Shown: positions 24,629-33,491, counted from the stretch's first letter. The stretch: 64,000 nt of DNA from Bacillota bacterium (GCA_023421735.1 JAEZSP010000002.1:62001-126000); one strand, 5' to 3'. Notes: generated from the letters alone by a model not told the origin. Made by a program: numbers and translations.

Positions 24629-26197
24629 TTATTTGTCGAGCCAGGTATAGGTAAACTCGGCGAAGCCCGCCTTGGTGTTGGCTTCTTCGCTGCCGGGATG
24701 TCCCTTTACATATGCCCAATGCGGGTAATAGCCGATCCACTCGGAGAGCACGGTGTATGGAAGGTCTGCCGCCATGTAGGCCTGCACCTGTTTATATAGC
24801 GGCGCGCGTTCCTCAAAGGAGGCGAGGTTGAGCGCCTCGGTCAGGAGCTGATCGACTTCGGGATTGGAATAGCCCGTGCAGTTCATAAATCCGGTCGAGG
24901 ATACGGAGTTGCCGATGGCCGATACTTCGGGGCCCTGATAGTCGCTGGTCAGACCGATGGTGAAGTCCTTGTTTTTGACGACTTTCTCATCGAAGGACGC
25001 GTACTCGAGCATGTTGATGGTGGCGTCGATGCCGATCTTAGCAAGCTGGCTCTTGAGCACCTGCGCGAGATCCGGGAACGGCGCGTAGTTCATGGTGTCG
25101 ATTGTGAGCTTGAGATAGAAGCCGTCCGCGTCCTTTTCGAGGCCGGATTCCTCCATCAGCGCCTGCGCGGCCGCGAGGTCGTAGCCGGGCACCATGACGG
25201 AATCATCCACGGCCCAGGCGAACAGGGGGCTGAGGAAATGTTCGGCCTTGAGACCGACTTCCTTGAGCGCGATGGTCATCATCTCGTCCCGGTCGATGGC
25301 CATGGAGACCGCCTGCCGGAGCTTCAGATCGTCAAAGGGGGCCTGTGCCATATTGTACTCCACGATGAAGCGGCTGGGATAGATGTTGACCTCCATCGCG
25401 ATGTCGGGATTTGCGCGCATCTCGTTATAATCGGTGGAGGTGAACACGCCCAGGACGTCGTATTCACCCGCGAGGAAGGCGACCTTGGCTGTCGTCGCAT
25501 CGGAGACGAACGCAAAGATGAGCTGATCGAGATAGGGAACGTCTGGGCCCATGAAGTAATGGGTGTTTTTCGTGAGCACGATGCGCGTGCCCTTGTCCCA
25601 GCTGTCAAACACGAAGGGGCCTGTGCCGACCGGGGTCTCCAGCGCGTCCGCGCCCATCCAGTCCTTGCCCTCGTAGACATGGCGGGGCAAAACGAACGTG
25701 CCCTGATACGCCAGGTTATAGAGGAAGGCCGCGTCGACTTCGTTCATCTGGAAGACGACCGTGTTTTCATCCGGGCATTCCACGGACGCAACGTGCGCCA
25801 TGACATAGGCGGCATACGTCTGCTTTTCCGCGATATAGTCGAATGTGAACTTCACGTCATCGGAGGTCATCTTCACGCCGTCTGAGAAATACACATCCTC
25901 GTACAGATGGAAGGTGTAGGAAAGGCCGTCTGCCGCGACGTCGTAGCTTTTTGCGAGATCGGGAAGCACTTCCTGCATGCTGCTCAATTTAATGAGCCGG
26001 TTGAACGTGTTTTGGATGATGTATGCATTGTTTGCGTCGTAGTTGCCGTCGGGATTGAGGTTGGTCGGCTCTGCCCCAAGGGACATGAGCAGCGTGCCTC
26101 CCGCTTTGACATCCGTGCCGCTTGCTGCGCCGGACAGCGGCAGCGCGAGGCACAGGGCGAGCACCAGGAGTATGGACAGGATTCTGTTGCGTTTCAT
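24629..26197 (-). CDS. ABC peptide-binding protein, SBP_bac_5 (DppA/OppA) family
   Basis: Secreted, lipid-independent binding protein of 522 residues with a signal peptide (LLVLALCLALPLSGAASG). Family 5 hallmarks are GGTLLMSLGAEPTNLNPDGN near the N-terminus, YTFHLYEDVYFSDGVKMTSD, and LRQAVSMAIDRDEMM. It captures dipeptides or oligopeptides outside the cell and hands them to the two permeases of this operon. The start has GGAG..GGGAG upstream. It is encoded last in the importer set, after both ATPases, and is followed by intracellular peptidases that would digest the cargo. Confidence 0.92.
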   Translation of the reverse strand: MKRNRILSILLVLALCLALPLSGAASGTDVKAGGTLLMSLGAEPTNLNPDGNYDANNAYIIQNTFNRLIKLSSMQEVLPDLAKSYDVAADGLSYTFHLYEDVYFSDGVKMTSDDVKFTFDYIAEKQTYAAYVMAHVASVECPDENTVVFQMNEVDAAFLYNLAYQGTFVLPRHVYEGKDWMGADALETPVGTGPFVFDSWDKGTRIVLTKNTHYFMGPDVPYLDQLIFAFVSDATTAKVAFLAGEYDVLGVFTSTDYNEMRANPDIAMEVNIYPSRFIVEYNMAQAPFDDLKLRQAVSMAIDRDEMMTIALKEVGLKAEHFLSPLFAWAVDDSVMVPGYDLAAAQALMEESGLEKDADGFYLKLTIDTMNYAPFPDLAQVLKSQLAKIGIDATINMLEYASFDEKVVKNKDFTIGLTSDYQGPEVSAIGNSVSSTGFMNCTGYSNPEVDQLLTEALNLASFEERAPLYKQVQAYMAADLPYTVLSEWIGYYPHWAYVKGHPGSEEANTKAGFAEFTYTWLDK

Positions 26198-26262
26198 GAT
26201 GGGTCTCCCTTCTCCTCCGTTTGATCTATGATTTCCGCCGCACGCATGCGGGAGGCGGCAAA

Positions 26263-27231
26263 TCAGCCAATGTCGTGGACGCGCATGCAGCGCGTCGCAC
26301 GGTCGTTGCCCATGGGGTCGAGTTGCTGGGGTGTGGTGGCGCAGGCCGGGACGGCCTGTGGACAGCGTGGGAAAAAGGCGCAGCCGACCGTCTGGTTCAT
26401 GGGGGAGGGCGGCTCGCCCTTCAGCCGGATGGGCGAGAACGGCGCGCGCGGATCGGCACTCGGACAGTTGGAGATGAGCGCGCGGGTGTAGGGATGCAGA
26501 GGATCGTCCAGAATCGCGCGCACCGGGCCTATTTCGACGATTCGCCCGAGATACATGACCGCAATGCGGTCGCAGATGTAGCGTGCGGTTGAGATGTCGT
26601 GGCTGATGAAGAGCACCGCCGTGTTGCGTTCGTGCGCGAGCCGCCCCAGCATGTTGATGATGTCCGCGCGCACCGAGACATCGAGCATCGATACGGGCTC
26701 GTCCGCAACGATCATCGCGGGCTCCAGGAGCATGGAGCGCAAAATGGCGATCCGCTGAAGCTGTCCGCCCGAAAGTTCGTTGGGGTAGCGGTAGAGGTAG
26801 TTTTCGGCGGGCGTGAGTCCCGCACCTTCGAGCGCCTCTTTTGCGCGGCGAATGCGGTCTGCGCGGTTTATGCCGATGCCATGAAGGCGCAGGGTGCCTG
26901 CGAGCACGCGCTCGATCTTGTGGCGGGGGTCGAACGTGTCAAAGGGGTTTTGAAAGACCATCTGAATCTTTCGCCGCACGGATTTTCCGTCGTGGCGCGA
27001 AAGTGGCTGGCCCTCGAGAGAAACGGTTCCGGCGGTTGGCGGTTCAAGTCCGGCGAGCACGCGTCCGAGTGTGCTCTTTCCGCAGCCCGTTTCGCCCAGG
27101 ATGCCGAGCACGTTGCCCCGCCGGAGCGCGAGATCGACGCCGTCGACCGACTTGACCGGCGATTTGTTCTTTTCGTAATATTTTGTAACGTCGCGCGCTT
27201 CCAAAACAATATCTCTTTTCGCGTTCATCAT
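26263..27231 (-). CDS. Oligopeptide ABC transporter ATPase (DppF/OppF type)
   Basis: ATP-binding subunit of 322 residues. Walker A is GETGCGKSTLG and the signature is LSGGQLQRIAILRSM. The segment VADEPVSMLDVSVRADI holds Walker B, and the C-terminal oligo_HPY zone has the cysteine set CAFFPRCPQAVPAC, which in this family binds an Fe-S cluster. The start is one of two adjacent ATG codons (ATGATG) overlapping the previous stop, with GGGGAGG just upstream. It pairs with the next ATPase to drive peptide uptake. Confidence 0.93.
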   Translation of the reverse strand: MMNAKRDIVLEARDVTKYYEKNKSPVKSVDGVDLALRRGNVLGILGETGCGKSTLGRVLAGLEPPTAGTVSLEGQPLSRHDGKSVRRKIQMVFQNPFDTFDPRHKIERVLAGTLRLHGIGINRADRIRRAKEALEGAGLTPAENYLYRYPNELSGGQLQRIAILRSMLLEPAMIVADEPVSMLDVSVRADIINMLGRLAHERNTAVLFISHDISTARYICDRIAVMYLGRIVEIGPVRAILDDPLHPYTRALISNCPSADPRAPFSPIRLKGEPPSPMNQTVGCAFFPRCPQAVPACATTPQQLDPMGNDRATRCMRVHDIG

Positions 27232-28193
27232 ACGCCCTCCCCGATCAGGTGGCAGGCCGCGAAGTGGCGCGCGCCCAGGCGGCTCGTCGTGGGTTCCTTC
27301 TCCCGGCACACCTCCATGGCTTCGGGACATCGCGCGGCGAAGATGCAGCCTGCGGGCGGCGTATGCAAATCAGGCAGCGCGCCCGGAATGCTCAATAACT
27401 TCGCGCCTTCGGGTGCGCGCAGATCCGGGAAGCTTTCGAGCATGCACTTTGTGTACGGGTGGGACGGCGAAACGAGCGCGGTCGCCACGGGTCCGTATTC
27501 CACGAGCTTGCCCGCATAAAGAACCGCGACCTCCTGGCAGGTCGATGCCACGACCGACATGTCGTGGGTGACCATGACGCGCGTGAGCCCGAGCTTCTTT
27601 TCGAGCGCCATCATCTCCTCGAGGATCTGCGTCTGCGTGACGACGTCGAGCGCGGTCGTCGCCTCGTCGAGGATCAAAAGGCGCGGATTGTGCATGAGGC
27701 TCAGCGCAATGCTGACGCGCTGCATCATGCCGCCCGAGAGCTCGTGGGGATAAAGCCGCCGTACGCGCGCGGGCAGACTCACCAGTTCGAGAAGCTCCGT
27801 CACGCGCCTGGCTGCCTGCGTCCGGGTGGCATCCGGCTCGTGGACGCGGTACACATCCTCCATGAACGTACCCACGCGGTGCACGGGGCTTAACGCATTC
27901 ATGGACTTTTGAAAGACCACCGCCATCTGTTTCCATCGTGTCTTTTGAAGCGTGGCGTCGTCCATCGTCAGGATATCCACGCCGCCCAGCAAAATGCGCC
28001 CCGATACCCGTGCGACACGGGGGTTTAAAATCCGAAGCGCGGCGTGCATGAGCGTGCTTTTTCCGCTGCCGGACTCGCCCACAATGCCCACGGGGCAGCC
28101 CTCCTGCACGTCGAAGCTTGCGCCCCGCACGGCATAGAACGGGCGGCCGTCGTCGTAGGTGACGGATGCGTTTTCAAATGCGAGTAATGACAT
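27228..28193 (-). CDS. Oligopeptide ABC transporter ATPase (DppD/OppD type)
   Basis: ATP-binding subunit of 321 residues. Walker A is GESGSGKSTLMHAAL and the signature is LSGGMMQRVSIALSL. Walker B is LLILDEATTALDVVTQ, followed by the H-loop in VMVTHDMSVVAS. The C-terminal oligo_HPY region has GCIFAARCPEAMEVC. The ATG with TAGGAG 7 nt upstream is chosen; a much longer reading frame upstream only overlaps the permease gene. Its last base pairs with the ATGATG start of the partner ATPase. Confidence 0.93.
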   Translation of the reverse strand: MSLLAFENASVTYDDGRPFYAVRGASFDVQEGCPVGIVGESGSGKSTLMHAALRILNPRVARVSGRILLGGVDILTMDDATLQKTRWKQMAVVFQKSMNALSPVHRVGTFMEDVYRVHEPDATRTQAARRVTELLELVSLPARVRRLYPHELSGGMMQRVSIALSLMHNPRLLILDEATTALDVVTQTQILEEMMALEKKLGLTRVMVTHDMSVVASTCQEVAVLYAGKLVEYGPVATALVSPSHPYTKCMLESFPDLRAPEGAKLLSIPGALPDLHTPPAGCIFAARCPEAMEVCREKEPTTSRLGARHFAACHLIGEGV

Positions 28194-28201
28194 AATTTCT
28201 C

Positions 28202-29029
28202 CTATACCACGCTGCGCAGCTTGGGGTTCATCAGCAGGTTCAGCCCCTCGCCAATCATAAAAAACGTGATCACGGTATATACGATGGCGATTCCGCCGAA
28301 TACGCACATCCACCATCCGCTGGTGATGTACGCCTTGCCGTTGAAGATGAGTTGGCCCCAGCTGACGATGTTCGGATCGCCCAGCCCCAGAAACGAGAGG
28401 CTCGACTCCGTCATAATTGCGGCGCACACGCCCATGGTGGTATTTGCGACGATGGGGAAAATGCCGTTTGGAATGACGTGGGTAAACATGACGGACAGCC
28501 GACTTTCGCCCACGGCCTGTGCGGCGCGCACGAACGTGCGGGAGCGCAGACTCATCGCCTGTGCGCGCATGATCTTGGCGTTGCCCGTCCAACTCGTCAG
28601 CCCGATCACCACCATCACTTTTCCCATGCCGGAGCCGAACAGCGCGATGACGATCAGAATCAGAAAGAACGTGGGCATCATCATAAACGCGTTGATGAAC
28701 TCGCCGATCACGGTGTCCGCCTTGCCGCCGAAATAGCCCGCCACCACGCCGATCAAGGTGCCGACGACCGCAGCGATCATCGCCGCGGAGACGCCCACCA
28801 TGAGGGAGGTTCGGCTCCCGTACAGGATGATGGAGAAGACGTCGCGTCCCAGCCCGTCCGTGCCCAGAAGATAACGCGCGCCGGGAGCGACGACCATATC
28901 AGTCGAGATGGCGTTCGGATCATGCGGGGCGAGCGCGGGGGCAAACAGCGCCACGGACAAAAGGAGCGCCAACATAAATAGGCCGAGGCATAGCCGCCTG
29001 TTTTTCCGGATGAATTGATTTGCTTTCAT
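28202..29029 (-). CDS. Peptide ABC transporter permease (DppC/OppC type)
   Basis: Membrane permease of 275 residues with an N-terminal helix (LFMLALLLSVALFAPAL) and the DppC feature LLGTDGLGRDVFS. The coupling loop reads RTFVRAAQAVGESRLSVMFT. Five or six hydrophobic spans are visible. The ATG with AAGGAGG 8 nt upstream is preferred over in-frame codons that lie inside the dppB-like gene. It works with the upstream permease as the membrane channel of the peptide importer. Confidence 0.92.
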   Translation of the reverse strand: MKANQFIRKNRRLCLGLFMLALLLSVALFAPALAPHDPNAISTDMVVAPGARYLLGTDGLGRDVFSIILYGSRTSLMVGVSAAMIAAVVGTLIGVVAGYFGGKADTVIGEFINAFMMMPTFFLILIVIALFGSGMGKVMVVIGLTSWTGNAKIMRAQAMSLRSRTFVRAAQAVGESRLSVMFTHVIPNGIFPIVANTTMGVCAAIMTESSLSFLGLGDPNIVSWGQLIFNGKAYITSGWWMCVFGGIAIVYTVITFFMIGEGLNLLMNPKLRSVV

Positions 29030-29042
29030 ATTCGTCGCCTCC

Positions 29043-30017
29043 TTACGCGCCATGGCTGTGGGAAACGCGCGGATCGAGCATGGCATAGAGAACATCGACC
29101 GCGATCATCACAACGGCGACGGACAGGCTGAGCATCAGGTAAATGCCCATCAAAACCGGATAGTCCCTGCGGGAGATGGAGGTCATGATATAGCTGCCCA
29201 TGCCCGGCCATGAGAACACGATTTCAACCAGCGCCGAGCCCGTTACGGCATAGGCCATAAAGATGCTGATGGCGGTAACGGTCGGGAGGATCGCGTTTCG
29301 AAAAACGTACTTGCGGAAGATTTTAGATTCCCGCATACCGGTTGCGCGCAGGGTGACGATGAAGTCTTCGCCCAGCGTCTGGATCATGGCGGAGCGGGAG
29401 ATGCGAAAGAAATAGGGGATTTCGAGAATCGTCAGGGTCGTGACTGGCAAAAGCATGTGCCAGGCGACGTCGAGAACGTGCTGAAATCCCTTGTAATTCT
29501 CGCGCACGTCGATCATGCCGGAAAAGGGGAGGAGCTTCAGGATCGACGCGAATACCAGCATCAGCATCAGTCCCAGCCAGAAGCTGGGGAAGGAATCGAA
29601 AAAGTAGGTGATGCCGGTCAGGAAGTTGTCGAGCTTTCCGCCGACTTTCCGAACGCATGCAATGCTCATGAGGACGCCGAGCACCACCGCAATGGCGAGC
29701 GAGGTAAGCGTTAAAAGCGCTGTGTTGCCAAGTCGCTGCCCGATCAGGCTCGAAACCTTCTCATTCGTATAATACGAAACGCCCATGTCACCCTTCAAAA
29801 GGTTTCCTACATAGCGCAGAAACTGAATGGGCATTGGCTTGTCCAACCCGTATTTTTGGGTGATCGCCTGCACCTGCGCCTCGCTCGGCGTTTCCGTGCC
29901 CACCAAAAGCCGCGCGGGGTCGCCGGGCGCGAGCCGGATCAGCGCGAAATTGATGATCAATACCAGCATCACACAGATGACCGCTGTGATCGACCGCTTG
30001 CCGAGGTAACGTCGCAT
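29043..30017 (-). CDS. Peptide ABC transporter permease (DppB/OppB type)
   Basis: Membrane permease of 324 residues. The N-terminal helix and RLAPGDPARLLVG are followed by the DppB mark KYGLDKPMPIQFLRYV. The coupling loop is EDFIVTLRATGMRESKIFRK and the end is DPRVSHSHGA. A CGGAGG site precedes the ATG, but this site and the first 16 codons lie inside the 3' end of the MATE gene (49-base overlap), which implies translational coupling. Confidence 0.92.
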   Translation of the reverse strand: MRRYLGKRSITAVICVMLVLIINFALIRLAPGDPARLLVGTETPSEAQVQAITQKYGLDKPMPIQFLRYVGNLLKGDMGVSYYTNEKVSSLIGQRLGNTALLTLTSLAIAVVLGVLMSIACVRKVGGKLDNFLTGITYFFDSFPSFWLGLMLMLVFASILKLLPFSGMIDVRENYKGFQHVLDVAWHMLLPVTTLTILEIPYFFRISRSAMIQTLGEDFIVTLRATGMRESKIFRKYVFRNAILPTVTAISIFMAYAVTGSALVEIVFSWPGMGSYIMTSISRRDYPVLMGIYLMLSLSVAVVMIAVDVLYAMLDPRVSHSHGA

Positions 30018-31393
30018 GTCATTTCCTCCGTTTTGTCAGGGTTTTTGGGGGTAAGGCCCCTGTTCCACTTGCCCCATTTATAGTAGGGAATTAGGATCGC
30101 GAGTCCCATCGTCCAACCGATGGCGTAGCACCAATGCATGTTGTTGGGGCCAAAATAGTGCGTGAGCAGGTACGCGGCGGGGACACGTGCGAACCAGAGG
30201 CTCACGAGCGCCGCGATGGTCGGAACGAGCGTTTGTCCCGCCCCGCGGATGATGCCGATGTACATGTACTGAACCGTCGAGATGACGTACAGCGGAATCA
30301 CGCGCACGAGGTAGGCGTTCCCGGCGCTTATGACCGCCGGATCGTCTGTGAAAAGCCGCATCAGCTGCGTGCGAAGCGGGATGACCGCCGCGCACAGGAT
30401 GGCGCAAAGGCCGATGGCGAGCACAAGCGCCGCGCGCACGCCTTCCCGCACGCGCCCGATGTTGCGTGCGCCGATGTTCTGCCCGACAAATGTCGTGACC
30501 GCCGCCGCGAGGCTCGTAACCGGCATGAAGATGAACCCGTCCACCTTCACGGCCGCGTTGTAGCCCGCGATGAACACCGGACTGACGGAATTGATCAGCG
30601 GCTGCATCACCATCATGCCGACCGCGAACAGCGCGTTCTGAATGCTAATGGGGACGCCGACCTTTAACGACTGGAAAAACAGTGCCTTTTCGATGCCGAA
30701 ATGGCGGAAGGCTGCGCCGATGTCCGGATACTTGCGCCGAATCAGGCGGATGCTCAAGAGCCAGCTGAACGTCTGCGCCGCGACCGTGGACCATGCGACG
30801 CCCGCGACCCCAAAGGGGAATACCACGACCAGCAAAAGCGCGAGAATGATGTGAAGGATGCTCGATGCGATGAGGATGGACAGCGGCGTTCTGCTGTCGC
30901 CGATTCCCTGCATGACATTCGCGTTCACGTCGTATCCGAGCGTCGGCAGCATGCCCACATAGTAGACGACCATGTACCGCTTCGCATCCTGGAAGATAAT
31001 TGCATCCGTATGGAGGAGGCGCAAGAACGGGTCGATGGTGAAGATGCCCAAAAGCGTGATCGGCACGGCGATGATCAGCAAAAATGCGTTCATCGTGGAG
31101 AGCGTCTTTCTGATCCTCTCCATGTCGCGGCTTCCGAAAAACTGGCTGACCAGCACAGAAGCGCCTAGACCAATGCCCAAAAAGAGGGAGGTCAGCATGT
31201 ATGTGATCGGAAAGCCGACGCCCACGGCCGCGAGCGCTTCGGTGCTTACGTGTTTTCCGACCACGATGCCGTCGACCACGGTGTAAAGCTGCTGAAACAG
31301 ATTGCCCAGGAGGATCGGGAGCGAGAACCGAAGCATCTGGGGCAGGCAATTCCCTGTCGTCATGTCGATGGTGCCGCTCTTTCGGATGTTCAT
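29969..31393 (-). CDS. MATE-family efflux transporter
   Basis: Polytopic membrane protein of 474 residues with about twelve hydrophobic segments in two related halves. Family marks are LPILLGNLFQQLYTVVDGIV near the N-terminus and VGQNIGARNIGRVREGVRAA in the second half, typical of NorM/DinF-like sodium- or proton-coupled exporters of cations and drugs. The last ~25 residues (from about TPKNPDKTEEM) are hydrophilic and lie over the start of the dppB-like gene. The start overlaps the regulator stop as ATGA. Why a MATE exporter leads a peptide importer operon is unclear; it may export a surplus product or an antimicrobial peptide. Confidence 0.92.
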   Translation of the reverse strand: MNIRKSGTIDMTTGNCLPQMLRFSLPILLGNLFQQLYTVVDGIVVGKHVSTEALAAVGVGFPITYMLTSLFLGIGLGASVLVSQFFGSRDMERIRKTLSTMNAFLLIIAVPITLLGIFTIDPFLRLLHTDAIIFQDAKRYMVVYYVGMLPTLGYDVNANVMQGIGDSRTPLSILIASSILHIILALLLVVVFPFGVAGVAWSTVAAQTFSWLLSIRLIRRKYPDIGAAFRHFGIEKALFFQSLKVGVPISIQNALFAVGMMVMQPLINSVSPVFIAGYNAAVKVDGFIFMPVTSLAAAVTTFVGQNIGARNIGRVREGVRAALVLAIGLCAILCAAVIPLRTQLMRLFTDDPAVISAGNAYLVRVIPLYVISTVQYMYIGIIRGAGQTLVPTIAALVSLWFARVPAAYLLTHYFGPNNMHWCYAIGWTMGLAILIPYYKWGKWNRGLTPKNPDKTEEMTCDVTSASGRSQRSSV

Positions 31394-32208
31394 TCGGTTA
31401 TGTATGGCTCGTTATTGCGGTTTGCGTCGAGCAGCTGATCCGAATAATGCGCGACTAAATGGCGTGCCAGATATTGGATATACGCGAATACGGGACTCAC
31501 GTCCAGCTGCTCGTGCCCCTGTTCCTTGCCATATCTTTGCAAATGAAACACAAGGGTTTCATTTGCAAAGCCGGAAAGCGGATTGAGCATGCTGTCGGTC
31601 AACAAAATGATCCTGCTTCCGCGCGCGTGTGCGAGTTGCACGCAGGTGTGCGTGTACGCGTAGTGCGGCGCGAAGGAGACGGCTAGAATCAGCGTTTCGG
31701 GGTTTGCAAGGTTTAAAATATCATTCCAGTCATAGATGAGCCGCGAAAAAAGCACGCCGTCTCGTATGCAGTACAGGCGGTGGAGCAGTTCCGCCGCGAC
31801 ACCAAACGAATCCATATAGCCCACGACGAGAACGTTCTTTGCACACAGGATCTCCCTGCACACGCGGTCGAGCTGTGCCTCGTCGATGTTGCAGTACATT
31901 TCTGCGAGATTTTTTTGCGCGGCTTGCGCAATGCCTTTCAAATCGTCCGCCGCGAGAGGGGCGGTCTCTGTGGGGCGGGCGAAAACCGCCATGCTTTGAG
32001 CGCTTTTTTGCAGATCGGTATAACCTTCAAACCCAATCGCGCGGCAAAAACGCACAATCGTCGCAGGACTGGTCCCGATCCTTTCCGAAAGCACGGAGAG
32101 CGGGGAAAACAGCGTCTCGTCGTAGTGTGCGCTGATGTAGCGTGCGATCTTTTGGTGCGACGGTGAGAGCGCTTGATACCGGGACTCAATCGTCGATTTA
32201 ATCGACAT
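31390..32208 (-). CDS. RpiR/MurR-family transcriptional regulator
   Basis: Regulator of 272 residues. The N-terminal RpiR helix-turn-helix reads LSPSHQKIARYISAHYDETL through LSERIGTSPATIVRFCRAIG. A C-terminal SIS-like domain (NVLVVGYMDSFGVAAELLHR) usually binds a sugar phosphate. Here the regulated genes are for peptide uptake, so the ligand may be an amino sugar-peptide such as a muropeptide, but that is a guess. The ATG with AAGGTG 6 nt upstream is chosen; an ATG 11 codons earlier is possible. It is the first gene of the minus-strand operon and probably controls its own promoter. Confidence 0.88.
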   Translation of the reverse strand: MSIKSTIESRYQALSPSHQKIARYISAHYDETLFSPLSVLSERIGTSPATIVRFCRAIGFEGYTDLQKSAQSMAVFARPTETAPLAADDLKGIAQAAQKNLAEMYCNIDEAQLDRVCREILCAKNVLVVGYMDSFGVAAELLHRLYCIRDGVLFSRLIYDWNDILNLANPETLILAVSFAPHYAYTHTCVQLAHARGSRIILLTDSMLNPLSGFANETLVFHLQRYGKEQGHEQLDVSPVFAYIQYLARHLVAHYSDQLLDANRNNEPYITE

Positions 32209-32253
32209 CTGCAACACCTTCTTTCGGATGACCCGTTTCATCGGCTTATACCC

Positions 32254-32269
32254 TGAAATATTTTTTTCA
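32254..32269. promoter_or_regulatory. Candidate operator of the RpiR-type regulator
   Basis: Inverted repeat TGAAAT-ATTT-TTTTCA (TGAAA / TTTCA arms) lying directly next to the -10 box and over the expected transcription start of the regulator operon. Its place suits repression; the protein that binds it is inferred. Confidence 0.5.
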
Positions 32270-32298
32270 ATGATAGCATGCGAATTGCATCTTGTCAA
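32270..32298 (-). promoter_or_regulatory. Promoter of the RpiR-MATE-peptide importer operon
   Basis: On the minus strand: consensus TTGACA, 17-base spacer, TATCAT. Confidence 0.85.
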
Positions 32299-32560
32299 AT
32301 AAAAATATGCGAAAGTTTATGCCTATCACCGACGGGGGCGGGGGCGAAAAACGGCCGTTTGAGAGAAATAATAAAGTATAAATATAAAAAATTACGGCAT
32401 AAGTGCTGAAATATCGTGCATGAATGTGAATTTATTGGCGCGAAAGCCAGGCGCGCGAGGGACACAACGGACAAATAAACAGATGCGGTTCGCACGATGA
32501 TTGTGCAATTTTACAAATAAAAACCTGCACAAATGGGCGTTTGCACGCTTGCGTTTGCGC
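32299..32560. other. Non-coding AT-rich spacer
   Basis: No gene seen. It is much richer in A and T than the flanks in its first half. It holds a short repeated word GTTTGC near 32539-32557 and a weak plus-strand promoter-like pattern (TTGAGA with TATAAA 18 bases on), with nothing obvious to transcribe. Confidence 0.4.
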
Positions 32561-32598
32561 AAAAAAACCGCCGACCGAACCAGATGTTCGGTCGGCGG
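32561..32598 (-). terminator. Strong rho-independent terminator of the EAL-like gene
   Basis: Perfect 13-bp stem CCGCCGACCGAAC / GTTCGGTCGGCGG with a 5-nt loop, followed on the minus strand by TTTTTTT. Confidence 0.92.
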
Positions 32599-32610
32599 GA
32601 AAGAGGAGCG

Positions 32611-33393
32611 TCAGGATGCATCCTTGCTGCCGTATTGCCGGATAAACTCGTACAGCTTTTTTTCCGCCATCGGCGGTCCGATCAGGAACCCCTGCCCTTT
32701 CCAGAAACCGAGATCCCCGTAGAATTCGAACTGATCGCCGTTTTCAATGCCCTTTGCGCACACCGTCATGCCGAGTGTGTCCGCCAGATGTGCGATGGAC
32801 ACCAAAATGCGCACGAGCTTGTCGTCGCCGGGAATGCCGCCTGAGAAACAGCGCGCCAGTTTGATGCCGTCAAAGGGCAGGCGATTGAGCAAATAGAGGT
32901 TGTTACTGCCGATGCCGAAGTTGTCAAACAAAAGTTTTGCGCCCATCTCCTTGAGGGTGATGAGATTTTCGATGCCCTTCGGAGTCAGTTTGTCGACCTC
33001 GGTCAACTCGAGTTCGAGATTGCGCGGCGCAAGGCGCTGCCGATCGAGCTCGACCTTTGTCTTTTCCACAAAATCGGAGCTGTTGATCGAATCGGCCCAG
33101 ATGTTGACGGCGACGATCAGGTCGCAGCCGATCCGGTCCATCAGCCGCCTGATCATCCCGAGCGCACTTTTCATAAACCAGTCGGAAAAGATCTGGCTGG
33201 TATGCTTGTCGGAGGCGGTTTTGCGCACGTAGCCATAACCCGGGACGGACTCGCCGTCCGGAAGATGGAGTACTTCTGCAAAGACCTCGTATGTGTTGCA
33301 GGTGTTTTTTCCAAACGTCCACTTGGGCTGGCCATACAGCTCAAAAGCCCCATCTTCGATCAAAGAACGCAGCTTTTCTTGTGAAAGGTTCAT
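32611..33393 (-). CDS. Degenerate EAL-domain protein
   Basis: Single-domain protein of 260 residues with the overall EAL (cyclic di-GMP phosphodiesterase) fold pattern. Recognisable parts are FELYGQPKW, the VNIWA strand (usually VNIS), LELELTEVDKL, FDNFGIGSNNLYLLNRLPFD (usually DDFGTGYSSL), AKGIENGDQ (usually AEGVE) and GQGFLIGPPM (usually QGYLFS.P). The EAL motif itself is YEVFAEVL and the double aspartate is DN. Since these residues hold the two metal ions, hydrolysis is unlikely, and a binding or scaffold role fits better. There is no sensor domain, signal peptide or GGDEF partner. AAGGAGG stands 7 nt before the ATG. Confidence 0.8.
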   Translation of the reverse strand: MNLSQEKLRSLIEDGAFELYGQPKWTFGKNTCNTYEVFAEVLHLPDGESVPGYGYVRKTASDKHTSQIFSDWFMKSALGMIRRLMDRIGCDLIVAVNIWADSINSSDFVEKTKVELDRQRLAPRNLELELTEVDKLTPKGIENLITLKEMGAKLLFDNFGIGSNNLYLLNRLPFDGIKLARCFSGGIPGDDKLVRILVSIAHLADTLGMTVCAKGIENGDQFEFYGDLGFWKGQGFLIGPPMAEKKLYEFIRQYGSKDAS

Positions 33394-33462
33394 GCGTGTC
33401 CCTCCTTTGTTGCAGGTCTTCCGCGCGCTGTTTGGGCCGCAGCAGAAGATTTCCGTGCTTAT

Positions 33463-33491
33463 ATTTTACAACAAATTCACGCATTGGTCAA
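33463..33491 (-). promoter_or_regulatory. Promoter of the EAL-like gene
   Basis: On the minus strand: TTGACC, 17-base spacer, TAAAAT, about 70 bases before the start. Confidence 0.82.

Noticed and set aside
32340..32390. Plus-strand promoter-like pattern in the AT-rich spacer, possible small RNA
   Set aside because: TTGAGA/TATAAA with an 18-base gap occurs easily in AT-rich DNA, and no matching terminator or conserved structure follows on that strand.
32611..33393. Active cyclic di-GMP phosphodiesterase
   Set aside because: The EAL motif and the metal-binding double aspartate are changed, so activity is not supported.
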